Assembly: GCF_030818075.1 (NCBI RefSeq)
Contig: NZ_JAUSZZ010000001.1
Coordinates: forward strand, 2,480,001-2,544,000
From: Microbacterium proteolyticum
Lineage (GTDB): Bacteria > Actinomycetota > Actinomycetes > Actinomycetales > Microbacteriaceae
Reading direction: 5' to 3'
Length of the DNA stretch: 64,000 nt
The notes beneath the pieces were generated by a model, which saw nothing but the letters and a program-made list of their open reading frames with translations, had not been told where the DNA came from and searched no databases. Made by a program: the position numbers and the translations under genes. This document shows, in pieces, positions 47,098-54,285 of this stretch (within the stretch, counting starts at the first letter, position 1; each line of letters begins with the position of its first letter).

Positions 47098-47363
47098 TCC
47101 TCACACTCACCGTTCCTGAGCCCGATCCGTTCGACCGGGAGTTCGCCGAGGACTACGTCCACGTCTCGCGTGACCTCGCGAGCGGAGAGGTCGACTCGAT
47201 CTACGTCGAACAGTTCGACGACCCTCACCTCAGCCGCAGCAACGCAAGGGCGGTGGGTCTCCGCCTCCTGGCTCTCGCCGACGAGTGGGACCGCGTCGAG
47301 GCGCGGCCGATGCTGCGTCGGCTCCCGGACGTTGACGAGCGCTTGCGAAACCGAGACGTCTGA
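47094..47363 (+). CDS. Hypothetical protein of the element
   Basis: An 89-residue acidic protein, not recognised. It has a beta-strand start (LTLTVPEPDPF), then helix LSRSNARAVGLRLLALADEWDRVE. GTG start overlapping the previous stop by 4 nt. Last of the first coupled gene run before a 60-bp gap. Confidence 0.55.
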   Translation: MILTLTVPEPDPFDREFAEDYVHVSRDLASGEVDSIYVEQFDDPHLSRSNARAVGLRLLALADEWDRVEARPMLRRLPDVDERLRNRDV

Positions 47364-47423
47364 CCCGATACACCTGGGGCCCGTAGGGCACGACGGGCCC
47401 CAGGTCCCACGAAAGGCACACAC

Positions 47424-48044
47424 ATGACGGGACGCACCGTCGCAGACGACGAGCTCGTCTGGTGGGCGCTCACCGTGCCCATCCCAGAAACCAGCCACCG
47501 CATCGGCGAAGACCGAATGAATCGCGTGCTCGCGGCGCTCGCGATGCACGCCAACCCCGACCGGATCGCATGGCCTTCCTCGGAGAGCCTCGGCAAGAGC
47601 CTGTCTCTGAACCGTCGCACCGTGCGCAACGTCTTCGACGCCCTCGTCGAGGCGAAGTTGATCGAACGGACGCCCTCCCGTTCACGCTCCACCGCATGGC
47701 GGATTCTCGCGCCGGTGGCGCGCATCCTCGCCACTTCACGAACCGACGACATGGCGAGGATGCTCGCCACCGGACCTGTGGATAACTCCCCACGACCTGG
47801 CGAGCCAACTGGCGAGCCAACTGGCGAGCTAACTGGCGAGGATGCTCGCCACGAAGAGAAGAGAAGAGAAAAGAACAGGGATTCGGGTCGACAAGGTGTT
47901 GCGCCGATCGCGCCGCTTCACCTTCCAGCTCGGAACCTCGTGACCACCCGGCCCGGCGAGTACTGCCCACCCGACCGCCACCGCTTCCTCGCCGACGGCA
48001 CCTGCATGAACTGCGAGATCAGACCCGAGAGGGGAACCGCATGA
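47424..48044 (+). CDS. HTH replication-initiator-like protein with embedded iterons
   Basis: A 206-residue protein with a winged HTH of the HTH_36 phage type (residues about 20-85, NRVLAALAMHANPDRIAWPSSESLGKSLSLNRRTVRNVFDALVEAKLI). A Lys/Arg/Glu-rich linker with a GEPTGEPTGELTGE repeat follows, then a small C-terminal region with a CMNC motif. The DNA coding for the linker contains TGGCGAG repeats and an exact DnaA box, an arrangement like that of lambda O, where iterons lie within the gene for the initiator. The role in replication is inference. A start-site AAAGGCACAC region precedes the ATG. Its stop overlaps the next ATG. Confidence 0.65.
   Translation: MTGRTVADDELVWWALTVPIPETSHRIGEDRMNRVLAALAMHANPDRIAWPSSESLGKSLSLNRRTVRNVFDALVEAKLIERTPSRSRSTAWRILAPVARILATSRTDDMARMLATGPVDNSPRPGEPTGEPTGELTGEDARHEEKRREKNRDSGRQGVAPIAPLHLPARNLVTTRPGEYCPPDRHRFLADGTCMNCEIRPERGTA
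47715..47880 (+). other. Candidate replication origin: iterons, DnaA box, purine/A-rich tract
   Basis: Inside the HTH gene are four 12-bp direct repeats CTGGCGAG(CCAA/CTAA/GATG) starting at 47797, 47809, 47821 and 47833. Inverted pairs TGGCGAG...CTCGCCA occur at 47752-47769 and 47834-47851, with a related GTGGCG...CTCGCCA at 47715-47733. The exact DnaA box TGTGGATAA lies at 47777-47785, between the two halves. A GAAGAGAAGAGAAGAGAAAAG tract (47853 on) is the most A-rich stretch nearby and could be the unwinding element. Confidence 0.55.
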
Positions 48045-48226
48045 ACAGCGAGACCTATGCCGACCTCGGCGGGGTGTCGGCGCGATCGACACCCCTCGTC
48101 GTGAACGGCCACCGACACCGGTACGACCCGCTCTCGGGATGGTGCGGGTGCGGCACCCGCGACGACGGCATGCTCGCCGAGGGCTCGCCGGCGTGGCACG
48201 ACGCGCGAGACGGAGCGGCCGCATGA
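48041..48226 (+). CDS. Small hypothetical protein of the element
   Basis: A 61-residue protein with HRHRYDPLSGWCGCGTRDDG, a His/Cys cluster that might bind metal. Not recognised. Its ATG overlaps the HTH gene stop and its own stop overlaps the WhiB gene start, both by 4 nt. Confidence 0.6.
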   Translation: MNSETYADLGGVSARSTPLVVNGHRHRYDPLSGWCGCGTRDDGMLAEGSPAWHDARDGAAA

Positions 48227-48612
48227 TCCCCCTGGGCAAGTTTGTTCGCGAAGACACCGGCGAGGAAGACGAGATCATCCCGGTGCCTGGCCGACCCGGC
48301 GAGGTCATGCTCCGCAGCGACTTCGAGCGCGCCATGCGACAGGAGCAGGTCCGCGACCCGTACGACCGTCACGACACTGCGGTCCCCGAGTACGAAGCGC
48401 TCGGCCGTGCCATGGAAAGCACGACGCCACCGTGCGACGGCGACCTGCGCTTCCTCGGGGACGGCATCACCCACAGCGACCGCGTCGAGCTACAGGACAC
48501 GTGCCTGACCCGCTGCGCCATCCGCTCGATGTGCCGGGCCTACGCAGAGAAGGCCCGACCCGCTGGCGGGATCTGGGCCGGAATGATCTGGGCCCTCAGC
48601 CCGCCCGCCTGA
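48223..48612 (+). CDS. WhiB-like iron-sulfur transcription factor
   Basis: A 129-residue WhiB-family protein. Cysteines C71, C94, C98 and C104 would ligate a [4Fe-4S] cluster, and the GGIWAG loop (about 115-120) is the family turn. The spacing between the second and third cysteines is three residues (CLTRC) where two are usual. WhiB proteins bind sigma-A region 4; phage-borne ones act as repressors or superinfection blockers in actinophages. Here it sits in the coupled early operon of the element. It may reprogram host transcription through the SigA encoded in this window, but that is inference. Confidence 0.8.
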   Translation: MIPLGKFVREDTGEEDEIIPVPGRPGEVMLRSDFERAMRQEQVRDPYDRHDTAVPEYEALGRAMESTTPPCDGDLRFLGDGITHSDRVELQDTCLTRCAIRSMCRAYAEKARPAGGIWAGMIWALSPPA

Positions 48613-48648
48613 CTCGCCGGGGTACGTCGCCAGCGCGTACCCCCTTCC

Positions 48649-48720
48649 CCCCTCGTAGCTCAGCGGAAGAGCGACCGGCTTCTAACCGGATGGCCGCAGG
48701 TTCGATCCCTGCCGAGGGGA
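48649..48720 (+). tRNA. tRNA-Arg (anticodon TCT), element-borne
   Basis: A cloverleaf with acceptor CCCCTCG/CGAGGGG, D-arm GCTC/GAGC with a short loop, anticodon loop CTTCTAA giving TCT, and T-arm GCAGG-TTCGATC-CCTGC. The first pair of the anticodon stem is a mismatch (A-A). The discriminator is A. It decodes AGA/AGG, rare codons in such a high-GC genome, and lies inside the mobile element, not at its ends. Confidence 0.9.
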
Positions 48721-48751
48721 CAGCACGACCACCAGACCGAAAGGACACACC

Positions 48752-48973
48752 ATGACCGACCAGGACCGCGACGACGTCGCAGCCGCGACCGGCGTCCCCG
48801 CCACCCTCCTCCGCGGCGACACCCGCGCCGAACTCGAACACCACGCATCCCAGCTCAAGGACGCCGGCTACGGCGCCGACCTCACCGCCACCCAGATCGT
48901 CGACATCGCCACAGGCCGAGCGGACCGCGACCCCAACATCGAAGCCCACATCACGCAGGCCCTCGGCCGCTGA
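48752..48973 (+). CDS. Small hypothetical protein of the element
   Basis: A 73-residue acidic protein, not recognised, predicted all-helical (ATLLRGDTRAELEHHASQLKDAGYGADLTATQIVDIATGRADRD as two helices with a turn). GAAAGGA lies before the ATG. It is 16 bp from the next gene. Confidence 0.6.
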   Translation: MTDQDRDDVAAATGVPATLLRGDTRAELEHHASQLKDAGYGADLTATQIVDIATGRADRDPNIEAHITQALGR

Positions 48974-48988
48974 CAGACAGGACACCCC

Positions 48989-49786
48989 ATGGCCTACCTC
49001 GCGAATGAACAGAAGCACCTCGACCTCATCGAGTGGCTCGACACCCTCGAACAGCTCGGCATCCGAACCGCCGACACCTTCCCCGCCGTCAACGCAGCGA
49101 ACGAACGCGCCGACCGCATCCTCAAGATCCGGGACGAAGCACGACAGGGAACCCGCCCCCTCCGCCAGGTGCTCGCCACCATCGACCTCGACGACACCGC
49201 GGCCGTCATCGCCGCCGTCGACCGCGCAGCACACGCCAAGAACGAAGAGCACACCCAGCGCGTCGCCGACATGTACAACCAGGCCGCCGACGACACCCAA
49301 GGCGACGCCATCCGCCTCTTCCGCCGCACCGACCTCCTGAAGGTCATCCGCCCCGTCTTCGACGAGACCACCGCCCGCATCCTCACCGCCGTCGAGACCA
49401 TCCCCTACGGGGTGATGAGCATCGGTGACGCCGCCCGCCTGGGCCACGGGGACCTGTACACCCAGCTCGAGCGGGACGTGCAGCGGTGGAAGGACATCAG
49501 CGAGCTGCTGACCAGCCTCAGCGCCGCCGGCGTCGTCGACCTCGACGAGCACTACCCGCTCGAGGCAATGGTCGAAGACGTGCAGGCGTACTGGGACACC
49601 GTCGCATCTTCGGGTCGGCCGATGCGAGTGGGCCGAGCCATCGCGGCCGCACGGCCCAACCTGCACATCCCTACCGAACCGCACATCGAGCGCGTCATCA
49701 GTCCCGATCAAGAGCGATGGGCGTCAGAGGACGCGAACACCGCTGAGAAGACAGCGCGAGCAGCACTCGGTCTCACCGACTACTGA
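48989..49786 (+). CDS. Hypothetical protein of the element
   Basis: A 265-residue protein, not recognised. It is mostly helical: N-terminal helices (DLIEWLDTLEQLG, NERADRILKIRDEARQG), a predicted coiled region around residues 80-120 (VDRAAHAKNEEHTQRVADMYNQAADD), then a helical middle and a C-terminal IPTEPHIERVISPDQERWASEDANTAEKT. No membrane segment or catalytic motif is seen. Position before the tailspike-like block would fit a structural or regulatory phage protein. The region from its stop to 50045 (about 260 bp) holds no feature I can support. Confidence 0.6.
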   Translation: MAYLANEQKHLDLIEWLDTLEQLGIRTADTFPAVNAANERADRILKIRDEARQGTRPLRQVLATIDLDDTAAVIAAVDRAAHAKNEEHTQRVADMYNQAADDTQGDAIRLFRRTDLLKVIRPVFDETTARILTAVETIPYGVMSIGDAARLGHGDLYTQLERDVQRWKDISELLTSLSAAGVVDLDEHYPLEAMVEDVQAYWDTVASSGRPMRVGRAIAAARPNLHIPTEPHIERVISPDQERWASEDANTAEKTARAALGLTDY

Positions 49787-50045
49787 GTAGCTCGCCACCA
49801 TGCGTCGCGTCAACGTCACCCCAGCATCCACCTCACCGGTGCACCTCCTGGCTGACACGGGAACGAAGGACACTCGCCACGGAGTGCCCTGCGCGACAAC
49901 ACCGGCGCCGCGGCCACCACACCGCGGCGCCGGCCCCAACCCGGGGAGCCCCCACCCCCACCCCCAGAAGCGCGGAGAGGCGCTGGTGTCAGCAGTCTGG
50001 ACGAGTCTGGGGATTTTTACCCGTACACAGCAGAAGGGCATCCAC

Positions 50046-50201
50046 ATGCACATCTTGACCCCGCGGCAGCTCGCTCGCATGAACCGCAAATGCGCCGGAT
50101 GCGGCGTTGCGCTGAGTCACGGCCCGCGCGAGCGCAACCCGCGGAAATGGTGCTCGGAGGCATGCCGCGTCCGTACTTACCGATCGAAAAAAACGAACTA
50201 G
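50046..50201 (+). CDS. Small zinc-finger protein
   Basis: A 51-residue basic protein with C16-x2-C19-x16-C36-x3-C40 (CAGCGVALSHG ... KWCSEACRVRTYR), a pattern that fits a single treble-clef or FCS-like zinc finger. The ATG at 50046 follows AGAAGG; the longer in-frame start was rejected because its extra sequence is low in coding character. Not assigned to a specific family. Confidence 0.7.
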   Translation: MHILTPRQLARMNRKCAGCGVALSHGPRERNPRKWCSEACRVRTYRSKKTN

Positions 50202-50211
50202 GAGAAGGAAC

Positions 50212-50481
50212 ATGACCACAACCGACCGGGGCCCGATTACTGACGAACCCGACCAGGTCGTCACCAACGCCCGCGCGAGGGAGGCGTTCGAACCCGCCTT
50301 CGCGCCGACCTCCATCACGTACGACAGCGCCGGCAGGATCTTGTCCGCCACGCGGGACGGCATCACGACCACCTACACGTACAACGCCAACGGGACAGTC
50401 GCGACCGACACCCGCCTCGGCATCACCCGCACCTACACCTACGACGACGCAGGCCACCTCGTCGAGATCGGAGAGAACTGA
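50212..50481 (+). CDS. Small YD-repeat (RHS-like) protein
   Basis: An 89-residue protein containing YD/RHS-type repeats (ITYDSAGRILSATRDGITTTYTYNANGTV and RTYTYDDAGHLVEIGEN). Such repeats form beta-shell or fibre modules in toxins and phage appendages. Strong AGGAGAAGGA site upstream. Its TGA overlaps the ATG of the beta-helix protein, so the two are made together and may assemble together. Confidence 0.72.
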   Translation: MTTTDRGPITDEPDQVVTNARAREAFEPAFAPTSITYDSAGRILSATRDGITTTYTYNANGTVATDTRLGITRTYTYDDAGHLVEIGEN

Positions 50482-52151
50482 TGGACCCCGTCACCCTTGG
50501 AATGGCGAAGGCGTACACCGACCGCAAGACCCTCGGGATGGTCCTCGCGGACACCGAGACGGGTGCATTCAGCGGGAAGCCCGCCGAATGGATCGACGCG
50601 CGCGTCGACGAAGTGGGAGGCGCTCAGTTCGCGTCCCAGATCACCATCGACTCGACGACCACAGCCGTGCAGATCAACGCCTGGCTCGCGACGGCGTCCG
50701 CGCTCGGCGTGAAGCGGTCGATCGGGCAGACCACGATCACCGATCCGATCACGCTCCCCTCGAACGTGAACTGGGACGCCACCGGCACCACGCTCGTGCT
50801 CGGTGCGACCACGGCGAAGTCGATGCTGGTGAACGACTGGACCGCCGGGAACAAGAACGTCAAGGTCATCGGGCTCACCCTCGACGGCAATCGGAAGACG
50901 GAGAACGACCCGCGCCCGCCGGCGAGCTGGCACGCGATCTACCTCAAGAAGATCGACGGGCTGACCCTCGACAACGTCACCGTCTTGTGGCCGCTCGCGT
51001 TCGGCGGGCTCATCACCGACTCCCGCGATATCTACCTCACGAACTATCGCACCCACTCCGAGCACATCAACCAGGACGGCATCCACTTCTTCGACTGCGA
51101 AGACGTCACCATCGACGGCATCCACGGTGTCGCCGGTGACGACCTGCTCGGCATCTCAGCCCAGTACGCCGACGTCCGCAACTTCACCGTCGCCAACGTC
51201 ATCGGCACCTCCAAGCACGCATCCCTCGTCCGGGTGAACCAGACCGACCGATCCGTCGCCGCCGGCGAGTCCCGCACGATCGAGAACCTCACCTTCACCG
51301 GCCTCATCGGCTACGACTGCGCGAATAAGGGCATCTCGTTCAACGACTTGCACTCCTCATCCACACTGCGCGGGATCCGTGTCGTCGACTCGACCTTCGT
51401 TCGCGCCGCCCGCAGCGGCGTCGACATCGTCCGCGCGCAGGACTCCGAATTCGACGTCACCCTCATCGGATGCGGCACGGGCATCGGGGTCACGTCCGGG
51501 CTCACCCTGCACCCGTTCTACGCCGTCACCCTCATCCGCTCCCGAGTGCACGCCCGCGTCATCGGCGTCACCGACGGGTACAACGGCATCCACATCGCCG
51601 GCGGCAACTCCCTCACCATCAACCCCGAGGTGCAGTACCCCACCAGCGGGTTCACCAACGCGCAAAACTGCATCTTCGTCGGCAGCATCACCGACTCCCT
51701 CATCGCCGACGGATTCACCGACGGCGGCGGCCGTGCCGTCCAGCTCGGCAGCAGCACCCTTTCCACCGTCCGGACCCGCGTCCGCGGCCTCGTCATCCGT
51801 AACAACACCGGCTTCAGCATCGCCGAAGGCACCGGCTCCGACAGCAACCTCATCGAGGGCAACCTGATCCGCAACGGCGGCATCAGCAAGGCCGGCGCCA
51901 ACACCAAGATCCGCCGCAACGACGGCGTCTACGTCACCGAGAACTACGGCGTCGCCACCATCGCCAGCGGCGGCACCAGCATCACCGTCAACCACGGCAT
52001 GAACGCCACCCCGACGGTGATCAACCTCACCGGCCGACACGCGGAGACCGCCGACGCGATCGTCAATACGATCAGCACCTCGCAATTCCAGATCGTCGTC
52101 CCGGGCGCCGTGACGGCGGACCGTCAGATCATGTGGGAGGCACGTGTTTGA
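50481..52151 (+). CDS. Right-handed beta-helix tailspike-like protein
   Basis: A 556-residue protein with many short, stacked beta strands typical of the pectate-lyase/parallel beta-helix fold (for example VKVIGLTLDGNRKTEN, YLKKIDGLTLDNVTVLWP, DCEDVTIDGIHG, LIRSRVHARVIGVTDGYNGIHIAGG). The N-terminal ~70 residues (EWIDARVDE) resemble a particle-binding adaptor, and the C-terminal ~60 residues are a separate beta domain. Phage tailspikes with this fold bind or degrade surface polysaccharide. No signal peptide. Enzyme residues cannot be assigned. It is the largest gene of the element. Confidence 0.78.
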   Translation: MDPVTLGMAKAYTDRKTLGMVLADTETGAFSGKPAEWIDARVDEVGGAQFASQITIDSTTTAVQINAWLATASALGVKRSIGQTTITDPITLPSNVNWDATGTTLVLGATTAKSMLVNDWTAGNKNVKVIGLTLDGNRKTENDPRPPASWHAIYLKKIDGLTLDNVTVLWPLAFGGLITDSRDIYLTNYRTHSEHINQDGIHFFDCEDVTIDGIHGVAGDDLLGISAQYADVRNFTVANVIGTSKHASLVRVNQTDRSVAAGESRTIENLTFTGLIGYDCANKGISFNDLHSSSTLRGIRVVDSTFVRAARSGVDIVRAQDSEFDVTLIGCGTGIGVTSGLTLHPFYAVTLIRSRVHARVIGVTDGYNGIHIAGGNSLTINPEVQYPTSGFTNAQNCIFVGSITDSLIADGFTDGGGRAVQLGSSTLSTVRTRVRGLVIRNNTGFSIAEGTGSDSNLIEGNLIRNGGISKAGANTKIRRNDGVYVTENYGVATIASGGTSITVNHGMNATPTVINLTGRHAETADAIVNTISTSQFQIVVPGAVTADRQIMWEARV

Positions 52152-52493
52152 TCAGTAGGGAATGTGCAGCGGCTGGCTTTCGCGAGCTTCCAGGACTGAC
52201 ACCGCCCGCTCGAGCAGGTGGATCTTCTCTGCGTAACTTTGTTCCAGCAGGGCGGCTGCCTCGATGTGGGAGATGATCCCGTCGCCGGTAGAATCCGCCG
52301 GTTCATGGTCGCGCAGAGCAGCCAAGGAGGACTGCAGCGTGGTGATCGCGCCTCTGAGCTCGTCGACGCTTGGGTTCAGGGCGTAGATCTCGCACAGCGC
52401 GTAGTCGACAGCGGCCGGGCTGTCAGCGTGCGTTTCCGCGAGGATGCCTCGAATCAGGGCAGTGTTCGACGGGCGAGATTTGTGGTCGTCCAT
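52152..52493 (-). CDS. Small hypothetical protein of the element
   Basis: A 113-residue, mainly helical acidic protein, not recognised: helices around DYALCEIYALNPSVDELRGAITTLQSSLAALRD and HIEAAALLEQSYAEKIHLLERAVSVLEARE, a likely coiled coil. It ends directly against the stop of the convergent tailspike-like gene. No clear promoter was identified. Confidence 0.62.
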   Translation of the reverse strand: MDDHKSRPSNTALIRGILAETHADSPAAVDYALCEIYALNPSVDELRGAITTLQSSLAALRDHEPADSTGDGIISHIEAAALLEQSYAEKIHLLERAVSVLEARESQPLHIPY

Positions 52494-52630
52494 AGGCCGA
52501 AATCTAGCGCCTGCGGCCGGAACTCCGCCTCACAAACTCCGTGTGTGAAAGTCGCAATGCCGAGGGATCGACTGGGGGTCGGGGGGAGGGGGTGGGGCCC
52601 TGGTCACCGCGAAGACTGACGCCCGCCTGT

Positions 52631-52677
52631 GTCCCCACCGTCAGAAAGGGGGGCGGTGAATGCCTGACGGTGGGGAC
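52631..52677. repeat. 14-bp perfect inverted repeat
   Basis: GTCCCCACCGTCAG (52631-52644) and its exact complement (52664-52677) with a 19-nt loop, in a 288-bp gap. It could end the minus-strand HTH operon; no T-run is present. Confidence 0.65.
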
Positions 52678-52781
52678 CAGATGACGCTAGGGCAATGTCC
52701 TCCGAATGGTGGACATGGGCGCCCCACTTGAACTCGCCACGGATCTGTGCAGTGGGCCGAGGTTTGTCCCACGGGTGAGCG

Positions 52782-52928
52782 TTAGCCCGTCACCGAAGCG
52801 CGCTCCAAGCTTGCGCCGCGGCCACTCTCGCGCAGCTTCGCGAGGATCTCTTTCGTCATGCCCGGGACCATCTCGCACACCATCTCCGGCGACAGGAACC
52901 GATCCCCACTGATCCACGCGCGAACCAC
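52782..52928 (-). CDS. Short HTH-like protein, truncated tandem paralogue
   Basis: A 48-residue frame. Its first half (RAWISGDRFLSPEMVCEMVPGMT) is nearly the same as that of the gene just upstream (RAWISGDRYLSPAMVCELVPGMT), but it lacks the second half of that protein. GTG start 10 nt after the previous stop. It looks like a tandem duplicate that was shortened; it may still be expressed from the same message. Confidence 0.55.
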   Translation of the reverse strand: MVRAWISGDRFLSPEMVCEMVPGMTKEILAKLRESGRGASLERASVTG

Positions 52929-52937
52929 AGCATCAGG

Positions 52938-53150
52938 CTATCGCTCGCGCGTCTCGACGCGGCTCGCATCCACCCACGCGTGGATTTCGGACTCGCGGTA
53001 CAGCACTGTGTTCCCGCTGGGCTTGTAGTACGGAGGCGATAGCCGCTGCCGCCGGCGGGCACTGAGGACGTCGATCGTCATGCCGGGAACGAGCTCGCAC
53101 ACCATCGCGGGCGACAGGTACCGGTCGCCGCTGATCCACGCGCGTGCCAC
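52938..53150 (-). CDS. Small excisionase/MerR-type DNA-binding protein
   Basis: A 70-residue protein with the pattern of an HTH_17-type protein: YLSPAMVCELVPGMTIDVLSARRRQRLSPPYYKPSGNTVLYRESEIHAWVDAS, in which the final ESEIHAWV matches the usual C-terminal DLDAWL helix. GTG start immediately after the stop of the upstream HTH gene. Likely DNA-binding; target unknown. Confidence 0.7.
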   Translation of the reverse strand: MARAWISGDRYLSPAMVCELVPGMTIDVLSARRRQRLSPPYYKPSGNTVLYRESEIHAWVDASRVETRER

Positions 53151-53151
53151 G

Positions 53152-53583
53152 TCAGTACGCCCGGCCCCGCCGACGCGATCGCGGCGGCTGCGCCCAGACG
53201 TCGATCGCCGGAGCCGGCGGTTCGGGGATTAGCGGAAGCGTAGAGTCCCGCGGTTCGGTGAACCGTGCTCCGTGCCGAGCGAGCGCGTGCAGCTCGCCGA
53301 GCGTGAGGTCGAGCATCCTCAGCACGGTCTCCATCTCTTCATCCCTGAATGGGTAGACGCCTTGCATCCGCAAACGCACGGTGGCGGTTGTGAGACCGAG
53401 CTCATCGGCCAGCGCCTTCGGGTGTATGTCTCGTCGCGCGAGCTCGGCCCTGACGGCGGCCCCGAGCACGGCGGGGGTCGGTGGGTCGGGCACCTGGGGT
53501 GCCGGCAGGGTCTCTCCCTCGAGGTATCGGCGGAGAATATCGCTGACGATCAGCTCGAGTTCTCTTCGGTCGATCGACATCAT
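53152..53583 (-). CDS. HTH protein of the element, right-end cluster
   Basis: A 143-residue protein with a Cro/CI-like HTH in the middle (about residues 53-90: ELARRDIHPKALADELGLTTATVRLRMQGVYPF), an N-terminal helix (ELELIVSDILRRYLEGE) and a Pro-rich C-terminal tail. It could be a second repressor controlling the right-end genes. The ATG overlaps the final stop of the interrupted HTH gene upstream, so the two were designed as a coupled pair. Confidence 0.7.
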   Translation of the reverse strand: MMSIDRRELELIVSDILRRYLEGETLPAPQVPDPPTPAVLGAAVRAELARRDIHPKALADELGLTTATVRLRMQGVYPFRDEEMETVLRMLDLTLGELHALARHGARFTEPRDSTLPLIPEPPAPAIDVWAQPPRSRRRGRAY

Positions 53584-53858
53584 CACGCGGGCAAGGCTAC
53601 GGAGATCCAGATGAGCTCCCAACCCTCCATCCATACGTCCAGGTCTTCTCGGAAGATGACGATGTCCTTGCCGTTGCGGCGCGCGGGGAATGCGTTGTCA
53701 CGGATCGCAGCACGCTCCTCCCAACGCGAAGAGCGTGAAGGAATTCATCCAACACGGCCAGTCGCGACCTTGTAGACGCTCACACCGCAGTAGTCAGCCG
53801 CCTCATCACGACTGAACCCGCGCTTCCTATTGTATGGCTCACCGACGTCTCCGCTCAT
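53583..53858 (-). pseudogene. Excisionase-like HTH gene interrupted by an in-frame TGA
   Basis: One frame reads MSGDVGEPYNRKRGFSRDEA...YKVATGRVG, then TGA at 53745-53747, then IPSRSSRWEERAAIRDNAFPARR...FREDLDVWMEGWE to a final stop at 53583. The two parts join into one MerR/excisionase HTH of 90 residues: the first has the EAADYCGVS helices, the second the conserved ARRNGKDIVIFREDLDVW strand-helix. The TGA is where a Trp (GWIPSR) would be natural. A nonsense mutation, or a sequencing error, is the simplest reading. Confidence 0.65.
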
Positions 53859-53978
53859 GGCTCGCACCGTACCCGTCGGGCACCGTGCTCGAACGCAGGA
53901 CCCAACGCCTTTCCCCAGACTGGGCAGCCCGCATCTGATCCATACGGGCATTGCGGGCAGCGATCGGGGTCATTCACA

Positions 53979-54200
53979 GTGAACACCATGACGGGCTTTC
54001 ACGACGCGCGGCGCATCTCTGACATGACCCCCGATGAGCGGCTCACCGCGGCCGCCATCATCATGCGCGACGGCATCGAAAAATCACTCTACGAGAGAGC
54101 ATTGCGTGAGGCCGCCGAGCGCGACGCCATTGAGAAGCACGACGCCGAGGTAGCCCTCAGGTCCGCGGAAAGTCCGCGAAACTCCCAACAGACGACCTGA
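53979..54200 (+). CDS. Small hypothetical protein at the right end of the element
   Basis: A 73-residue charged helical protein, not recognised (DERLTAAAIIMRDGIEKSLYERALREAAERDAIEKHDAEVAL is likely one long helix). GTG at 53979 or ATG at 53988 are possible starts. It ends 85 bp before attR; the gap contains an ACGCG-type inverted repeat that might serve as an integrase arm site. Confidence 0.5.
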   Translation: MNTMTGFHDARRISDMTPDERLTAAAIIMRDGIEKSLYERALREAAERDAIEKHDAEVALRSAESPRNSQQTT

Positions 54201-54285
54201 TCCGGCACCACTGGACAGCGCTGAAACCGCGTAATCACGCGTTCCCCAGCAGATCTCAACATATGCCCTCAGCCCCGGTTTCGTT

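Noticed and set aside
48649-48720. tRNA-Arg as the attachment site of the element
   Set aside because: No copy of its 3' end was found elsewhere in the window; the only duplicated core is the glnA end.
49800-50045. N-terminal extension of the small zinc-finger gene
   Set aside because: The added residues are Pro/Thr/Arg-rich without pattern; AGAAGG before 50046 fits the short form.
53745-53747. TGA read as selenocysteine or tryptophan
   Set aside because: No selenocysteine machinery or SECIS-like hairpin was recognised, and TGA is used as a normal stop throughout the window.
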